Positions 21,437 through 30,762 of a stretch of 64,000 bases of DNA are shown one piece after another. The position numbers and the translations under genes were made by a program. Below the pieces are notes generated by a model. That model saw only the letters and a list, made by a program, of their open reading frames with translations. It was not told where the DNA came from and did not search any database. This DNA is from Trichomonas vaginalis G3 (lineage: Eukaryota > Parabasalia > Trichomonadida > Trichomonadidae). The stretch lies in the NCBI RefSeq assembly GCF_026262505.1, contig NC_067203.1, forward strand, positions 21,371,411 to 21,435,410. The letters are read 5' to 3'. Each line of letters opens with the position of its first letter. The first letter of the stretch is position 1.

Positions 21437-22786
21437 AACAAGAGTGCACAATGCACTCTTGTCGGTCAAAGTTTTGCAATCGTATTCTGATTGCAATAAA
21501 TTGTCTCATTCTGGGAGACATGCACAGGCAATGTCTCCCGGAATGACACATGCAGACCAACAAGAGTGCACAATGCACTCTTGTCGGTCAAAGTTTGCAA
21601 TCGTATTCTGATGCAATAAATTGTATCATTCTGGGAGACATGCACAGGCAATGTCTCCCGGAATGACACATGCAGACCAACAAGAGTGCACAATGCACTC
21701 TTGTCGGTCAAAGTTTTGCAATCGTATTCTGATTGCAATAAATTGTCCATTCTGGGAGACATGCACAGGCAATGTCTCCCGGAATGACACATGCAGACCA
21801 ACAAGAGTGCACAATGCACTCTTGTCGGTCAAAGTTTTGCAATCGTATTCTGATTGCAATAAATTGTCTGCATTCTGGGAGACATGCACAGGCAATGTCT
21901 CCCGGAATGACACATGCAGACCAACAAGAGTGCACAATGCACTCTTGTCGGTCAAAGTTTTGCAATCGTATTCTGATTGCAATAAATTGCCATTCTGGGA
22001 GACATGCACAGGCAATGTCTCCCGGAATGACACATGCAGACCAACAAGAGTGCACAATGCACTCTTGTCGGTCAAAGTTTTGCAATTCATTCTGATTGCA
22101 ATAAATTGTTCATTCTGGGAGACATGCACAGGCAATGTCTCCCGGAATGACACATGCAGACCAACAAGAGTGCACAATGCACTCTTGTCGGTCAAAGTTC
22201 CGCATTCAAGTTATGAATGCGGAACAGTATGCCATTCTGGGAGACATGCACAGGCAATGTCTCCCGGAATGACACATGCAGACCAACAAGAGTGCACAAT
22301 GTACTCTTGTCGGTCAAAGTTCCGCATTCAAGTTATGAATGCGGAACAGTATGCCATTCTGGGAGACATGCACAGGCAATGTCTCCCGGAATGACACATG
22401 CAGACCAACAAGAGTGCACAATGTACTCTTGTCGGTCAAAGTTCCGCATTCAAGTTATGAATGCGGAACAGTATGCCATTCTGGGAGACATGCACAGGCA
22501 ATGTCTCCCGGAATGACACATGCAGACCAACAAGAGTGCACAATGCACTCTTGTCGGTCAAAGTTCCGCATTCAAGTTATGAATGCGGAACAGTATGCCA
22601 TTCTGGGAGACATGCACAGGCAATGTCTCCCGGAATGACACATGCAGACCAACAAGAGTGCACAATGTACTCTTGTCGGTCAAAGTTCCGCATTCAAGTT
22701 ATGAATGCGGAACAGTATGCATTCTGGGAGACATGCACAGGCAATGTCTCCCGGAATGACACATGCAGACCAACAAGAGTGAACAA
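21437..22786 (-). repeat. Satellite array, 122-bp unit, about 11 copies, inverted
   Basis: Same 122-bp unit as in 11231-20422 but in reverse orientation. From the centre outward there are six A-type units followed by five B-type units, similar to the order at the inner end of the left array (A, A, then B units). The array ends sharply at CAAGAGTGAACAATCC, where single-copy host sequence begins. Confidence 0.95.
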
Positions 22787-24398
22787 TCCGCTTTCTCCTT
22801 TGAAATCCAACATTCTAATCACATCTACATTAATAAATTGTTATAAAATACTAATCAAAGATCCAATACAATTCTACTATCTTATACACACATTACCAAT
22901 GTTAACACCTCTTATAACTTAAATTATTTCATAAAATTTGTTTTGATATCTTATTATTTTCTCATAATGCTTCTAATACATCTCTAATTTCTTACATTCA
23001 AACACCAATATCGTCATACTATCATAAGCACTTAATTTTTTTCAAATTTTTAGACTTAAATTTGAGCTACATTTTCATCATTATTTTTAGCCTTAAGCTT
23101 CTATAAGGTTATAATACATTATCGTAATATTCTAATATTTATGATTCTTACTACTCAATTCAATAGAATCATATAAGTCACTCATAATCAGGAGCATAAT
23201 TTAAAAATCTATAGCTCATATTTTGACAATTATATATATAGATGATGCATATTGCAATTCCGGTTTCAACACGATCAAATGTCAAACAATGATAAAATAT
23301 ATATCAATTTACAAAATATCGATTAACATTAGAATCCATATCTAATTCCATCAATGCACAAGTTGTAAATGTTTAATTCATCTTTGAGAAACGTGAATAG
23401 CACAATTTTATAAGATTATTTGTTGAATATTTAAAATATAAGCCAAATCGAATCTGCTGTATATTACTTTAGTTTATAATTGAATGTTAAATGTGCTCAG
23501 ATAAATATTTGAGTCAGATATCGCATTTTCAAATTTCAAATTTTATCTCATGAAGTTAGAATTCATTTGATCATACAGCATCATATTAGTCAAACTAGAG
23601 TTTAATTGCGATTCCAAAATGGAACAATTGCTTGTTTTATCAAAAAGTTAAAATATTAATCTAAAAAACTTAATATCTAACCAAAACATTCTAGAAATAT
23701 CATATACAGGTATATGCAATCTAAATGCACACGAAATACTGAAAATTAAAAAGAATATTTATGAGATTATTAAATCTTATGCATTTCAATGAAGAGTCGA
23801 TAATTATCATCTCTATAGGTTATATATCAACATATGAGTTTTTGGATTGACCACTACTATACTAATGTGATCAACTTAATCTGATTTCTTGAATTTTCAT
23901 TTGAAGCATTCGCAGTAGTAGGAGTACCTTCATATATTAACATATTAAAAAATTGCGCCCAGATTCGCAGTTTAATCATGATTTTAAGATTAATTGCATT
24001 AGATTTCGAAATGCAGAAAAAAATCACTTTAGATTCCCTTCAAACTCTAAGCATAAGCATGTCTCTATATGAGGAAACTATTTGAGCTATTCATTTGGCG
24101 GCCCAAAAACTCATGTTGCCTGAGCGCAGAAAATACCAATTTTTGGACCCTGGGTAGGGGGTCATGCATGTTTTCTAAATGTTGGAAAAGTAGGGTAAAT
24201 ATGAAAAAATATAACAAAATCGTTTAGCAAAATAAGAAGATATATAAGATTGATTCTTAATCAGGATGCTAATTTTGATGTTGAATTTGGTCTGTATAGC
24301 ATTTAATGATAATTTACTGGTATAATTCAAGTGAACAATTATAAAAAAATAAAATTGGTGGTTTTGCAAGCAACAATACTTATCATTTTTAATTTGAA
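22787..24398. other. Host intergenic DNA, no gene seen
   Basis: AT-rich sequence without a frame or repeat that I can support. Its last ten bases (TTAATTTGAA, 24389-24398) are repeated at 48631-48640 on the far side of the interrupted host transposon. Confidence 0.6.
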
Positions 24399-24484
24399 TA
24401 AGTGTTTCGTTTTGCTAAAATTGTCACTTTTATAGCATATTTGTTTTTGGATGTTTTGCGAAACCAAAAAAAAAACTATGATAT
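24399..24484. mobile_element. Host MULE-like non-autonomous repeat, copy 1, left piece
   Basis: Starts TAAGTGTTTCGTTTTGC, the inverse of the right end at 48614-48630 (GCAAAACGAAACCC). The flanking TTAATTTGAA (24389-24398 and 48631-48640) is a perfect 10-bp duplication, the size made by Mutator-like transposases. The repeat is cut after TGATAT by element 2 and resumes at 47659. Confidence 0.75.
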
Positions 24485-24548
24485 AAAAAAAAGGTAGTGG
24501 GGCTTCCAGGCACTTCGTGCCCTCTAGCCCCGAAGATGTTTAGTATAA
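24485..24548 (+). repeat. Left terminal inverted repeat of element 2
   Basis: Eight A residues, then GGTAGTGGGGCTTCCAGGCA onward for 56 bp matching the reverse of 47585-47640 except at two positions. It contains a nested hairpin: GGGGCT (24499) with AGCCCC (24526), and inside it GGCAC (24509) with GTGCC (24517). Confidence 0.95.
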
Positions 24549-24572
24549 ATGAAGTTTTTATTCGGAAAATTG

Positions 24573-24680
24573 TTAGTCTTCTGGTGTGAATTCGGAGGAC
24601 TCTTCTTCTTCCTCCATTGCTTCTGGGAAGAAGCCTTCTTCTGGGTCGAAAACATTATATAATGTGTCGCTTTTCACAAA
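24573..24680 (-). pseudogene. Remnant of an acidic C-terminal tail
   Basis: The minus strand reads LYNVFDPEEGFFPEAMEEEE and then SSEFTPED to a TAA at 24573-24575, with no good start codon. In element 3 the same place reads NVFDQED and stop, that is, the acidic part is missing as an in-frame deletion (52083-52115). Keeping frame and stop hints at past coding. No family is recognised. Confidence 0.3.
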
Positions 24681-24753
24681 TTATATATGTTTTCATGTTT
24701 TGTCACTTTTCTGTCACTTTTCAGGAAAAAAACATTTTTATTATTATATATAA

Positions 24754-25571
24754 ATGAATTTTACAAAACCACCGTTACCGTTCTTTGGAAATAAGAGTAA
24801 ATGCAAAGATATTATATTGAGAGAACTTAAGAAACTACCGAATGGTCTAACATTTGTAGATTTGTTCGGTGGAAGTTTCTATATATCCCATTTGTGCCAT
24901 ACAATATTCCCAGACTCAAAGATTATATGCAATGACTTCGACAACTATATGGACCGTCTCAAACATATACCAGACACAAACAATATATTGAAAGAGTTAA
25001 AAGAAAAGATACCTATAGGTAAGATGGAACGTATACCATTAGATAAGAAAAATATTGTGAGAGAGGTTTTGAAAAAAGCAGAATATATAGACTGGGATAG
25101 TATATCTGCTAGACTATTATATAGTGGTGCTATAAGAGTTCATGACATTGAAACACTTATGTCAAAAGTTTATATCTTAACTATACAAATGTTTTCAAAG
25201 AGGACATAGAAAAATATATTGAGGGTATAGAGTTTGTGAGATGTTATTGGACAGAGTTGTATGAAAAATATAAAGACAAGGAAAATGTTTTCTTTATAGT
25301 GGACCCACCGTTCTATAACACATGGGATTTTCAATACCAAGTAGACTGGACTTTGAGAGACTCTTTAGAAACTTTAGACGTTTTACATAACCATCCATGC
25401 TTTTACTTTACATCCGATAAAAGTGGTTTGGAAACCGTTATGAGATGGTTAGAGGACATACATGACTATGAGTTTAGATATGACAAGATAGAATATGAGA
25501 GAGGTCCTATAAACCGGAGAAAGTGTCACAATAAAGAAATTTTATTAGTAAGTAAATGTGGTTTGAAATAG
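24754..25571 (+). pseudogene. D12-class DNA N6-adenine methyltransferase, one frameshift
   Basis: Landmarks in order: PFFGNKSKCKD (SAM-binding FxGxK motif, residues about 10-20), FVDLFGGSFYISHLC (motif I), ICNDFDNYMDRL, and DPPFYNTWDF (the catalytic DPPY-type motif, as DPPF). This is the arrangement of Dam/D12-class enzymes, which methylate adenine in a short DNA site. Length (about 272 codons) is normal. The first frame ends at 25209; the second continues the protein (NVFKEDIEKYIEGIEF) from about 25185, so a single base was lost or gained. The start follows ACATTTTTATTATTATATATAA. It may protect or mark viral DNA; a phage or bacterial origin is likely. Confidence 0.75.
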
Positions 25572-25687
25572 GACTACTTGTTTTAGGTTTTTTCCATTGT
25601 GTCATTTATTTATTTGACGTGGCAGAAAAGTACAGAGAATATGAAGATGAACCAATGCCTGCAAATGTTCAGTATATGTACTCGTAA
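25556..25687 (+). CDS. 43-residue single-pass membrane protein
   Basis: MWFEIGLLVLGFFHCVIYLF is an N-terminal hydrophobic helix, followed by an acidic tail (DVAEKYREYEDEPMPANVQ). The ATG lies within the 3' end of the methylase gene (16-bp overlap) in another frame, and the next gene begins 23 bp after its stop. Small membrane proteins of this layout are common in virions; the exact role is unknown. Confidence 0.55.
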   Translation: MWFEIGLLVLGFFHCVIYLFDVAEKYREYEDEPMPANVQYMYS

Positions 25688-25710
25688 GAGATATTTTTAT
25701 CTAATATTAA

Positions 25711-26073
25711 ATGGACGCACAGAACTTAGCGAATGCACAGCAACCTGGACAACCAAACCCAGAGAATATTCCAAATGAAGTTAGAATACAAACTGCAATG
25801 GCAAACTATGGTCAAGTGCCAACAGATGTACAAATGCAAACTGCCATGTCAAATGACGCTGCGTTAGGTTTGCCACCATGGTATGCAAATATGAGATGGA
25901 AAGAGTTTTATACAAACCCTGAAGTGGGATATAAACAACTTTATGCAGATGACGCGAACACAGGAGTTGACCCAGAATATGTTTTCTACCAGAGGAGAAA
26001 CAGAATGTATGAGCTCCAGTTAAAGAATGCTATGGAACTCAACAGGAAACGTAAGAGACTAGGCGGACATTAG
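25711..26073 (+). CDS. Unrecognised element 2 protein
   Basis: 120 residues. An Asn/Gln/Pro-rich N-terminus carries an internal repeat (VRIQTAMANYGQVP, then VQMQTAMSNDAALG). A middle with aromatic residues follows (PPWYANMRWKEFYTNPEVG), then a basic helical end (ELNRKRKRLGGH). The start follows GATATTTTTATCTAATATTA. The position, directly before an amphipathic peptide gene, suggests a virion component. No family recognised. Confidence 0.6.
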   Translation: MDAQNLANAQQPGQPNPENIPNEVRIQTAMANYGQVPTDVQMQTAMSNDAALGLPPWYANMRWKEFYTNPEVGYKQLYADDANTGVDPEYVFYQRRNRMYELQLKNAMELNRKRKRLGGH

Positions 26074-26091
26074 ATTTTTACATATAGTAAA

Positions 26092-26334
26092 ATGGGTTTC
26101 TTCAGTAAGATAGGAAACTTCTTTCGAAATGTTGGAAGAGGTATATGGAATGGAATAAAAAACGTAGGAAGAGGAATTTGGAACGGAGTCAAAAATATTG
26201 GTAAAAGAGTAGGTCAGTTTGTTGGTATTATACCTAAAGACCCTGAACCAGAAGAGCAAGCTCCTGTTATACAACAGCCTGAACCTGCACCACAGTCTAG
26301 TTGGCAACCAAATCCAACACCTCAACCGTATTAA
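26092..26334 (+). CDS. Amphipathic membrane-active peptide candidate
   Basis: 80 residues. The N-terminal 45 residues form a basic amphipathic helix with a tandem motif (VGRGIWNGIKN, VGRGIWNGVKN), starting MGFFSKIGNFF. The rest is a Pro/Glu/Gln tail (DPEPEEQAPVIQQPEPAP). This resembles the membrane-lytic N-terminus of adenovirus protein VI-type minor capsid proteins, which break the endosome on entry. That is analogy, not proven homology. The start follows GATTTTTACATATAGTAAA. Confidence 0.55.
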   Translation: MGFFSKIGNFFRNVGRGIWNGIKNVGRGIWNGVKNIGKRVGQFVGIIPKDPEPEEQAPVIQQPEPAPQSSWQPNPTPQPY

Positions 26335-26338
26335 AAAA

Positions 26339-27187
26339 TTATATTTTTACCGTTCGATAGTAGTTGTATATGAAACTAAGTTCTAAGTAAAACGCATGGT
26401 ATAATGGAATTATTCTTTTTCTTCCATCTGTAGTAAACCATACTTGAAAGTCTGAAATACTTCCACTTGGTGGTTCGTATAACTTTGTAGGTTTTTCGTA
26501 AAAGTCATTTGCCAAGCATAAGAAAGAGTTTTGGGCGCCAGAAAATGAAGCATGAACAATAATAGCAGCTGGGTCGAAAACATTTTCATATGTTCCATTA
26601 GGGTTTTCGACTTCATAAAAGTCTGGGTGTACTGGATATGCTGCAGGCTGATTTAACATCCTCATAAATCTATACCATGCCAAGTTGTTATATTTTGTAG
26701 AAATATAAACGTTTTCTCCAAGGTCTTCTATTCTATTGATTTTAACAGTTGCATTTTTCCTGTCATAAATAATATCGAGATGGTATTCTCCCTCGTCAAT
26801 GTTATACTGTTTTGCATATTCGATATAGATATTGTTTATTTTTTCTTGAAAAGCTTGAAGAGTTGTTTCTAAGTTTACAAGCAAACTAACTTGTAAAAGT
26901 TTTCCCTGTTCAAATTTCTCATACATACGTTTTTCTTTGTTATAGTATCGAACTTCAAAACCGACCGTAAATGGGAAACCATGTATGGCTTCTGAAATGA
27001 ACTTCATTCTACGAAAGCCAATAGCTTTTGTGACAGATGGGTCTCTTAGCCATCTTAATGGGTAGTCAAAACGATAGCCTTCATGCTTTACGGTCTCTGT
27101 CTCAAACTTTTGACCGACATTAGTAAAAAGTTCATCTAATGGTTTAGTTGTAGCAACTCTTGAATTTTCTTTTCTATTGAAAGCAAT
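26339..27187 (-). pseudogene. Virion-surface-like protein, paralog of 31163-32021, start codon lost
   Basis: About 282 codons ending at 26339. The internal ATG at 27007 opens the frame, but aligned sequence reaches further upstream: KPLDELFTNVGQ, YRFDYPLRWLRDPS and KAIGFRRM match KPLDYIFTNAGR, YRFDYPIRWLQSPS and KAIGFRRV of the paralog. At the position of the paralog's ATG (27185-27187) this copy has ATT, just after the usual A/T leader (ATTTTTATTCTAGATAAA). The C-terminal half has NVFDPAAIIVHASFSGAQNS and YEPPSGSISDFQVWFTT. Function unknown; two adjacent variants of one protein next to a fibre suggest a penton or receptor-binding role. Confidence 0.5.
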
Positions 27188-27255
27188 TTTATCTAGAATA
27201 AAAATTCGAAAGATATTGCTTCCATGAGAGAATACAACACAACCGACAACTCATT

Positions 27256-28585
27256 ATGCAAGCTCTAAATAAGAACACAACAAACTTTTCAAACTATTCT
27301 AAGATATCTGAGTCATTGAAAGAAGGAAACTTAAAACTGACATTAAACCCTTTAACAGATGAGTTTCTATTTCAAGACAAGAAGAACAATACTGTCTGTA
27401 TAAATCCAACAAAAGGAACTTTAAACGAGAAACCTATAAATGAACTTCTTTTGAAAGCAGATGTTGACAACAAAGCTGACAAAGAATATGTAGACGATGC
27501 AATAGCAAAAGAAGAAGAAAGAGCTAACAATGCTTATGCAACAAAAAGAACATACTCATCCTGAACTAGCAGACAAAACATATGTTGACAATAAAATGTC
27601 AAGTGAAGTGACAAGAGCTGAAAACGAATATTCTAAAAAGACTCATATACATTCTATATCTGAAATAACAGACTTAAACGTTAGCCTTGAAAAGAAAGCG
27701 ATAAGGATTGTGTGGCTAGTAGGTTAGAGAAGAAAGCAGATAAGGAATATGTGGATGAAAAAGATAATGAAATTATAGAAAGGGCTGAATGGTATCATGA
27801 ATGGACATCGAAGATTTTAAAAACTAAAGCTGATACAGGATGGGTTTCAGGATGTTTAGACCTTAAAGCAGATAAAACTTATGTTAACGATGAGTTAGAG
27901 AAGAAAGCAAATAAGACTCATACACATACAAGTTTTACAACTGTTTAGAGCAGACGACATAATACTGAACTTTGACCTTGGTTCAAGTGCACCTTTAGAG
28001 AATCCGAGTACAAGCGTAAAAGATACTCTTAACAATTTAGATAAGAGTTGCAGGAATATCGAAGATCATGCCAGAAACTTTGAAGCATATGAACTACCCG
28101 CAATGTTAGACAAGAAAGCAGACAAAACAGAGCTTCAAACATTAAAGACAGAAATACTTCAAACATTATATCCTATAGGCTCTATTTATACGTCAATGAA
28201 CTCAACAAATCCAGAAACAGTTCTGGGTTTTGGAACTTGGACTCAAATAGTCGACCGGTTTTTGTATTGTGCAAACTCTTCAAAGAAACAGGGAAGTAAA
28301 ACGATTTCAGGTGCAAATTTACCTGCACACAGTCACTACATAAATTTAAGTACATCTCAAGCAGGTTTGCATAGGCATAAATATTGGGGTTGGTCAGCAA
28401 TGACAAAAGGTAAAGGATATGATGTTAAAGACGACGTTAAGTTTGCTATAAATGGTTACTGGGATGACACTTGGGGAGAAGGAGACCATACACATCGCGT
28501 TTCAGGATATACGCAAACAACGGGACAAAGTAAAGACTACATGCCACCTTACATGACAGTTTACGCATGGTATAGAAATGCTTAG
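27256..28585 (+). pseudogene. Fibre protein with phage tail-collar C-terminus, frameshifted
   Basis: About 443 codons in four frame segments (27256, 27530, 27712, and about 27950 onward). The shaft is built of repeats such as KADKEYVDDAIAKEE, LADKTYVDNKMSSE, KKADKEYVDEKDNE and LKADKTYVNDELEKKANKTH, typical of trimeric coiled-coil fibres. The C-terminal 150 residues read YPIGSIYTSMNSTNPETVLG, FGTWTQI, LPAHSH, GDHTHRVSG and MPPYMTVYAWYR, the pattern of phage tail-collar/receptor-binding tips. It should bind the host surface. The three shifts may be decay or assembly error. The stop overlaps that of the convergent integrase gene by two bases. Confidence 0.7.
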
Positions 28586-29541
28586 TCGTCATTTTCAACT
28601 TCTTTAGCATATTCGTCAGGAGTTGTCTTATATTTGTTAGGAACTGTCTTTGAAAGTATACCACCTTGAACTTTGACAAGTTTGAAACGAGGTCTGACAA
28701 TAGTAGTTTTATCTTCTGCTTGCAGTGTGTACATTTTGCCATGTTTGCCTAAAACTTCATAATATTCTCTTGTATACTTTCTTCTATTTTTACGAACACG
28801 AATGTGAGTACCTGTCGGGTTCCCATTGTTGTCATAGTCAATAGTATTTTCATATGGGTCGCGTTTAGGTATTTCTATTTTTACTTTGTCACCTTTCTGA
28901 AGTTTGAAGCCCGGCATTCTTTCTTGTTTGTCTCTTTTGACTAAATTATTAAATATATAGTCTTTCTCTAAGTCAGGGTTGTTTTTCATTTCTTCGGGAG
29001 AGTGGTTTCCCAAACCTTTTTGTTTACGGCTATTGTAAATATTTAAAACTTGTCTCATCTTTGCCATGGAGAAGTGTCTATATTTGTCGTCATATGACAT
29101 TTCATTTGCTTCACCACCTTGTGGTTGGTTTAAGTCTCTTAACATTTTTATACATCCGTCAATGACACCAAGAGCAGAATGGTTTTGGTCGACAATGAAA
29201 TATTGGTTTACATTTTTTGAACGCAGATAGTTTTTTACATCATCTGATTTGAAAGAACTTTCACAGTCAGATGTCAGTTTTGTTGGATGGTATTTGTCAA
29301 CGAATATTGTCAAAGCAGTTTTCACATCTAAAATATTTTTGGACCATAATGGTATGGCTTCACAGTATCTTGTGTTTTGACCGACAAATATTAGCCAGTA
29401 TGGTGGTCCATCTTCTCTATACCTCGGAATGTTTTCCAAGATATCCATAAACCAAGCATTTGGTGTTGAACTAAAGATTTTTATCATGAGTGCTTTCTTT
29501 GTCGCTTTAGAAACATAGGGGTCCTTGTTTGGATTCGTCAT
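28582..29541 (-). CDS. rve-type (retroviral-like) integrase
   Basis: 319 residues. The RNase H-fold core shows WFMDIL (first Asp), LTSDCESSF (second Asp) and, exactly 35 residues later, NHSALGVIDGCIKML, where the usual Glu is Asp, so the triad is DD35D. RYCEAIPLW and YNSRKQKGLGNHSPEEM are further family landmarks. The C-terminal 110 residues (GFKLQKGDKVKIEI, RKYTREYYEVLG) look like the SH3-like DNA-binding domain. An N-terminal zinc finger is not visible. Maverick/polinton integrases catalyse strand transfer with 5-6-bp target duplications, matching TGATAT here. The frame is intact. It is divergent, by 17 bp, from the gene at 29559. Confidence 0.85.
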   Translation of the reverse strand: MTNPNKDPYVSKATKKALMIKIFSSTPNAWFMDILENIPRYREDGPPYWLIFVGQNTRYCEAIPLWSKNILDVKTALTIFVDKYHPTKLTSDCESSFKSDDVKNYLRSKNVNQYFIVDQNHSALGVIDGCIKMLRDLNQPQGGEANEMSYDDKYRHFSMAKMRQVLNIYNSRKQKGLGNHSPEEMKNNPDLEKDYIFNNLVKRDKQERMPGFKLQKGDKVKIEIPKRDPYENTIDYDNNGNPTGTHIRVRKNRRKYTREYYEVLGKHGKMYTLQAEDKTTIVRPRFKLVKVQGGILSKTVPNKYKTTPDEYAKEVENDD

Positions 29542-29558
29542 TTTTTATCCTATAAGAA

Positions 29559-29957
29559 ATGGGTTTATTTGGCGCATTAGCAGGAGTTGCATCCATTTTT
29601 GCCCGCAGTGGGAACAATAGCCAGAGGTGTATTTGGAGTTGGAAGGAAGATTTTGAGTACATTAGGTATACTTAAAGAGAAAGCACAACCTATTATACAA
29701 ACTGTACAGAAAGGTTGGATGTAGCACGAGATGCAACAAATCTTATTCCAAATCCTGAAACAAGAGGAAAAGTTCAAGGATGGATGGACAATGTAGGAAG
29801 ACAAGCAGGAAACTATTATAACAAAGCAAATGACTACTATAACCAAGCAGGACACTATATGGACCAAGGTGAAAGATTCTTTAACAGAGGATATAACCAT
29901 GCACAACAATGGGTAAACAATAACCAACCTCAACCGCCTCAAACGTGGGGAATGTAA
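29559..29957 (+). pseudogene. Amphipathic, glycine-rich virion peptide, frameshifted
   Basis: Begins MGLFGALAGVASIFA, then continues in a second frame (IARGVFGVGRKILSTLG, KEKAQPIIQTVQKG) and a third (VARDATNLIPNPETRGKVQG, then Tyr/Asn-rich repeats NYYNKANDYYNQAGHYMDQG) to the stop at 29957. The character, an N-terminal hydrophobic or amphipathic helix with a Pro/Gln end, parallels 26092-26334 and again suggests a membrane-active minor capsid protein. Two single-base shifts break it. It shares the 17-bp spacer TTTTTATCCTATAAGAA with the integrase gene. Confidence 0.45.
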
Positions 29958-29976
29958 AGTTTTTTACTGAGATGAA

Positions 29977-30129
29977 ATGAACAATACAGCATTGAGACAA
30001 ATGGGTTCAAGATGGATTTGTCGGCTTCCAGCAGTTACACAACGTGTTTGTCAAGTTCTTCCTATACCTCAGGAAGTTTTAGACCGACTTAAAAAACAAC
30101 AACAACCAGTTGAAAACAAACCAAACTAA
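29977..30129 (+). CDS. Unrecognised 50-residue protein
   Basis: MNNTALRQMGSRWICRLPAV begins a small basic protein with two Cys and a Gln-rich end. Support comes from its leader: TTTTTTACTGAGATGAA precedes its ATG and is repeated exactly before the next gene at 30149. Such a copied leader is best explained as a shared promoter. Function unknown. Confidence 0.5.
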   Translation: MNNTALRQMGSRWICRLPAVTQRVCQVLPIPQEVLDRLKKQQQPVENKPN

Positions 30130-30148
30130 AATTTTTTACTGAGATGAA

Positions 30149-30519
30149 ATGACCGAAGAAGTTGAAACGGTAGATTTGACACCACAAACAAAAAGTTCAG
30201 AACCATTGTCAAAACCTGTCAAAGAACTTACAGATGAAGAGAAAAATTCAATAATAGAAAGTGCCAGGTCTGGAAATACAAACCCTAACTACAAAGTCAC
30301 TTTTCATAAAAATGGAACGGCAAGTATCTCAAAAAGAAACAGACTCTCACAAATAAAATATTGAAGTCTGAAGGAGCTTTCGAGACAACAGATGGAAAAG
30401 TTTACTTCACTGACCAACAGTTCATTATAGAACATCTCATTGACTTAGAGTCGAAATATTCTAAACTTTACAACAAACACAAAAAAGTTGAAAGGAAAAC
30501 AAAAACAAATGGCATATGA
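30149..30519 (+). pseudogene. Small 'K-G' family protein with a frameshift
   Basis: The first frame (71 residues) contains VKELTDEEKNSIIESARSG and NPNYKVTFHKNGTASISKRN, then stops at 30364. A -1 frame continues sensibly (ILKSEGAFETTDGKVYFTDQ, LESKYSKLYNKHKKVERK) to 30519. Layout and motif resemble 3748-3984: a KNG/KDG beta-turn segment followed by a charged helix. One base shift joins them; a true stop at 30364 is possible. The end overlaps the start of the next gene by 11 bp. Confidence 0.45.
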
Positions 30520-30733
30520 TATTTATGAAGATGTTGACGACACAACTGTTCCTGCAAGTGAAGTAAAGTCAGAGGAACCGAAAAGTGACGAAAAACCGAT
30601 AGAAGAAGAAAAACCAAAAACTGAAGATAAACCAAAACCAAAGTTTAGTTTCCAAACTAAACCAAGTCAACCTTCATTAGCTGGTATGGGTTGGCGTCAA
30701 AGACTTATGGCAGCAGGCGGTTATGTAAAGTAA
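30509..30733 (+). CDS. Acidic/Lys/Pro-rich small protein
   Basis: 74 residues from the ATG at 30509; the frame opens upstream only at a TTG. Begins MAYDIYEDVDDTTVPASEV, continues with a low-complexity Glu/Lys/Pro stretch and ends FSFQTKPSQPSLAGMGWRQRL. Probably disordered with a short C-terminal binding motif. Function unknown. Confidence 0.5.
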   Translation: MAYDIYEDVDDTTVPASEVKSEEPKSDEKPIEEEKPKTEDKPKPKFSFQTKPSQPSLAGMGWRQRLMAAGGYVK

Positions 30734-30762
30734 AGAAAAAATATTTTTTTATTTTTATAAAA

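Noticed and set aside
11231-22786. Dozens of open frames of 60-257 codons on both strands (HRQCLPE, VSFRETLPVHVSQN and similar)
   Set aside because: They repeat with the 122-bp satellite unit, exist on both strands in several frames and break wherever a unit has an indel. They are shadows of the repeat.
11231-22786. CRISPR-like array, because constant and variable segments alternate
   Set aside because: The constant part is about 85 bp, the variable part has only two main forms, units are tandem without unique spacers, there are no cas genes and the host is a eukaryote.
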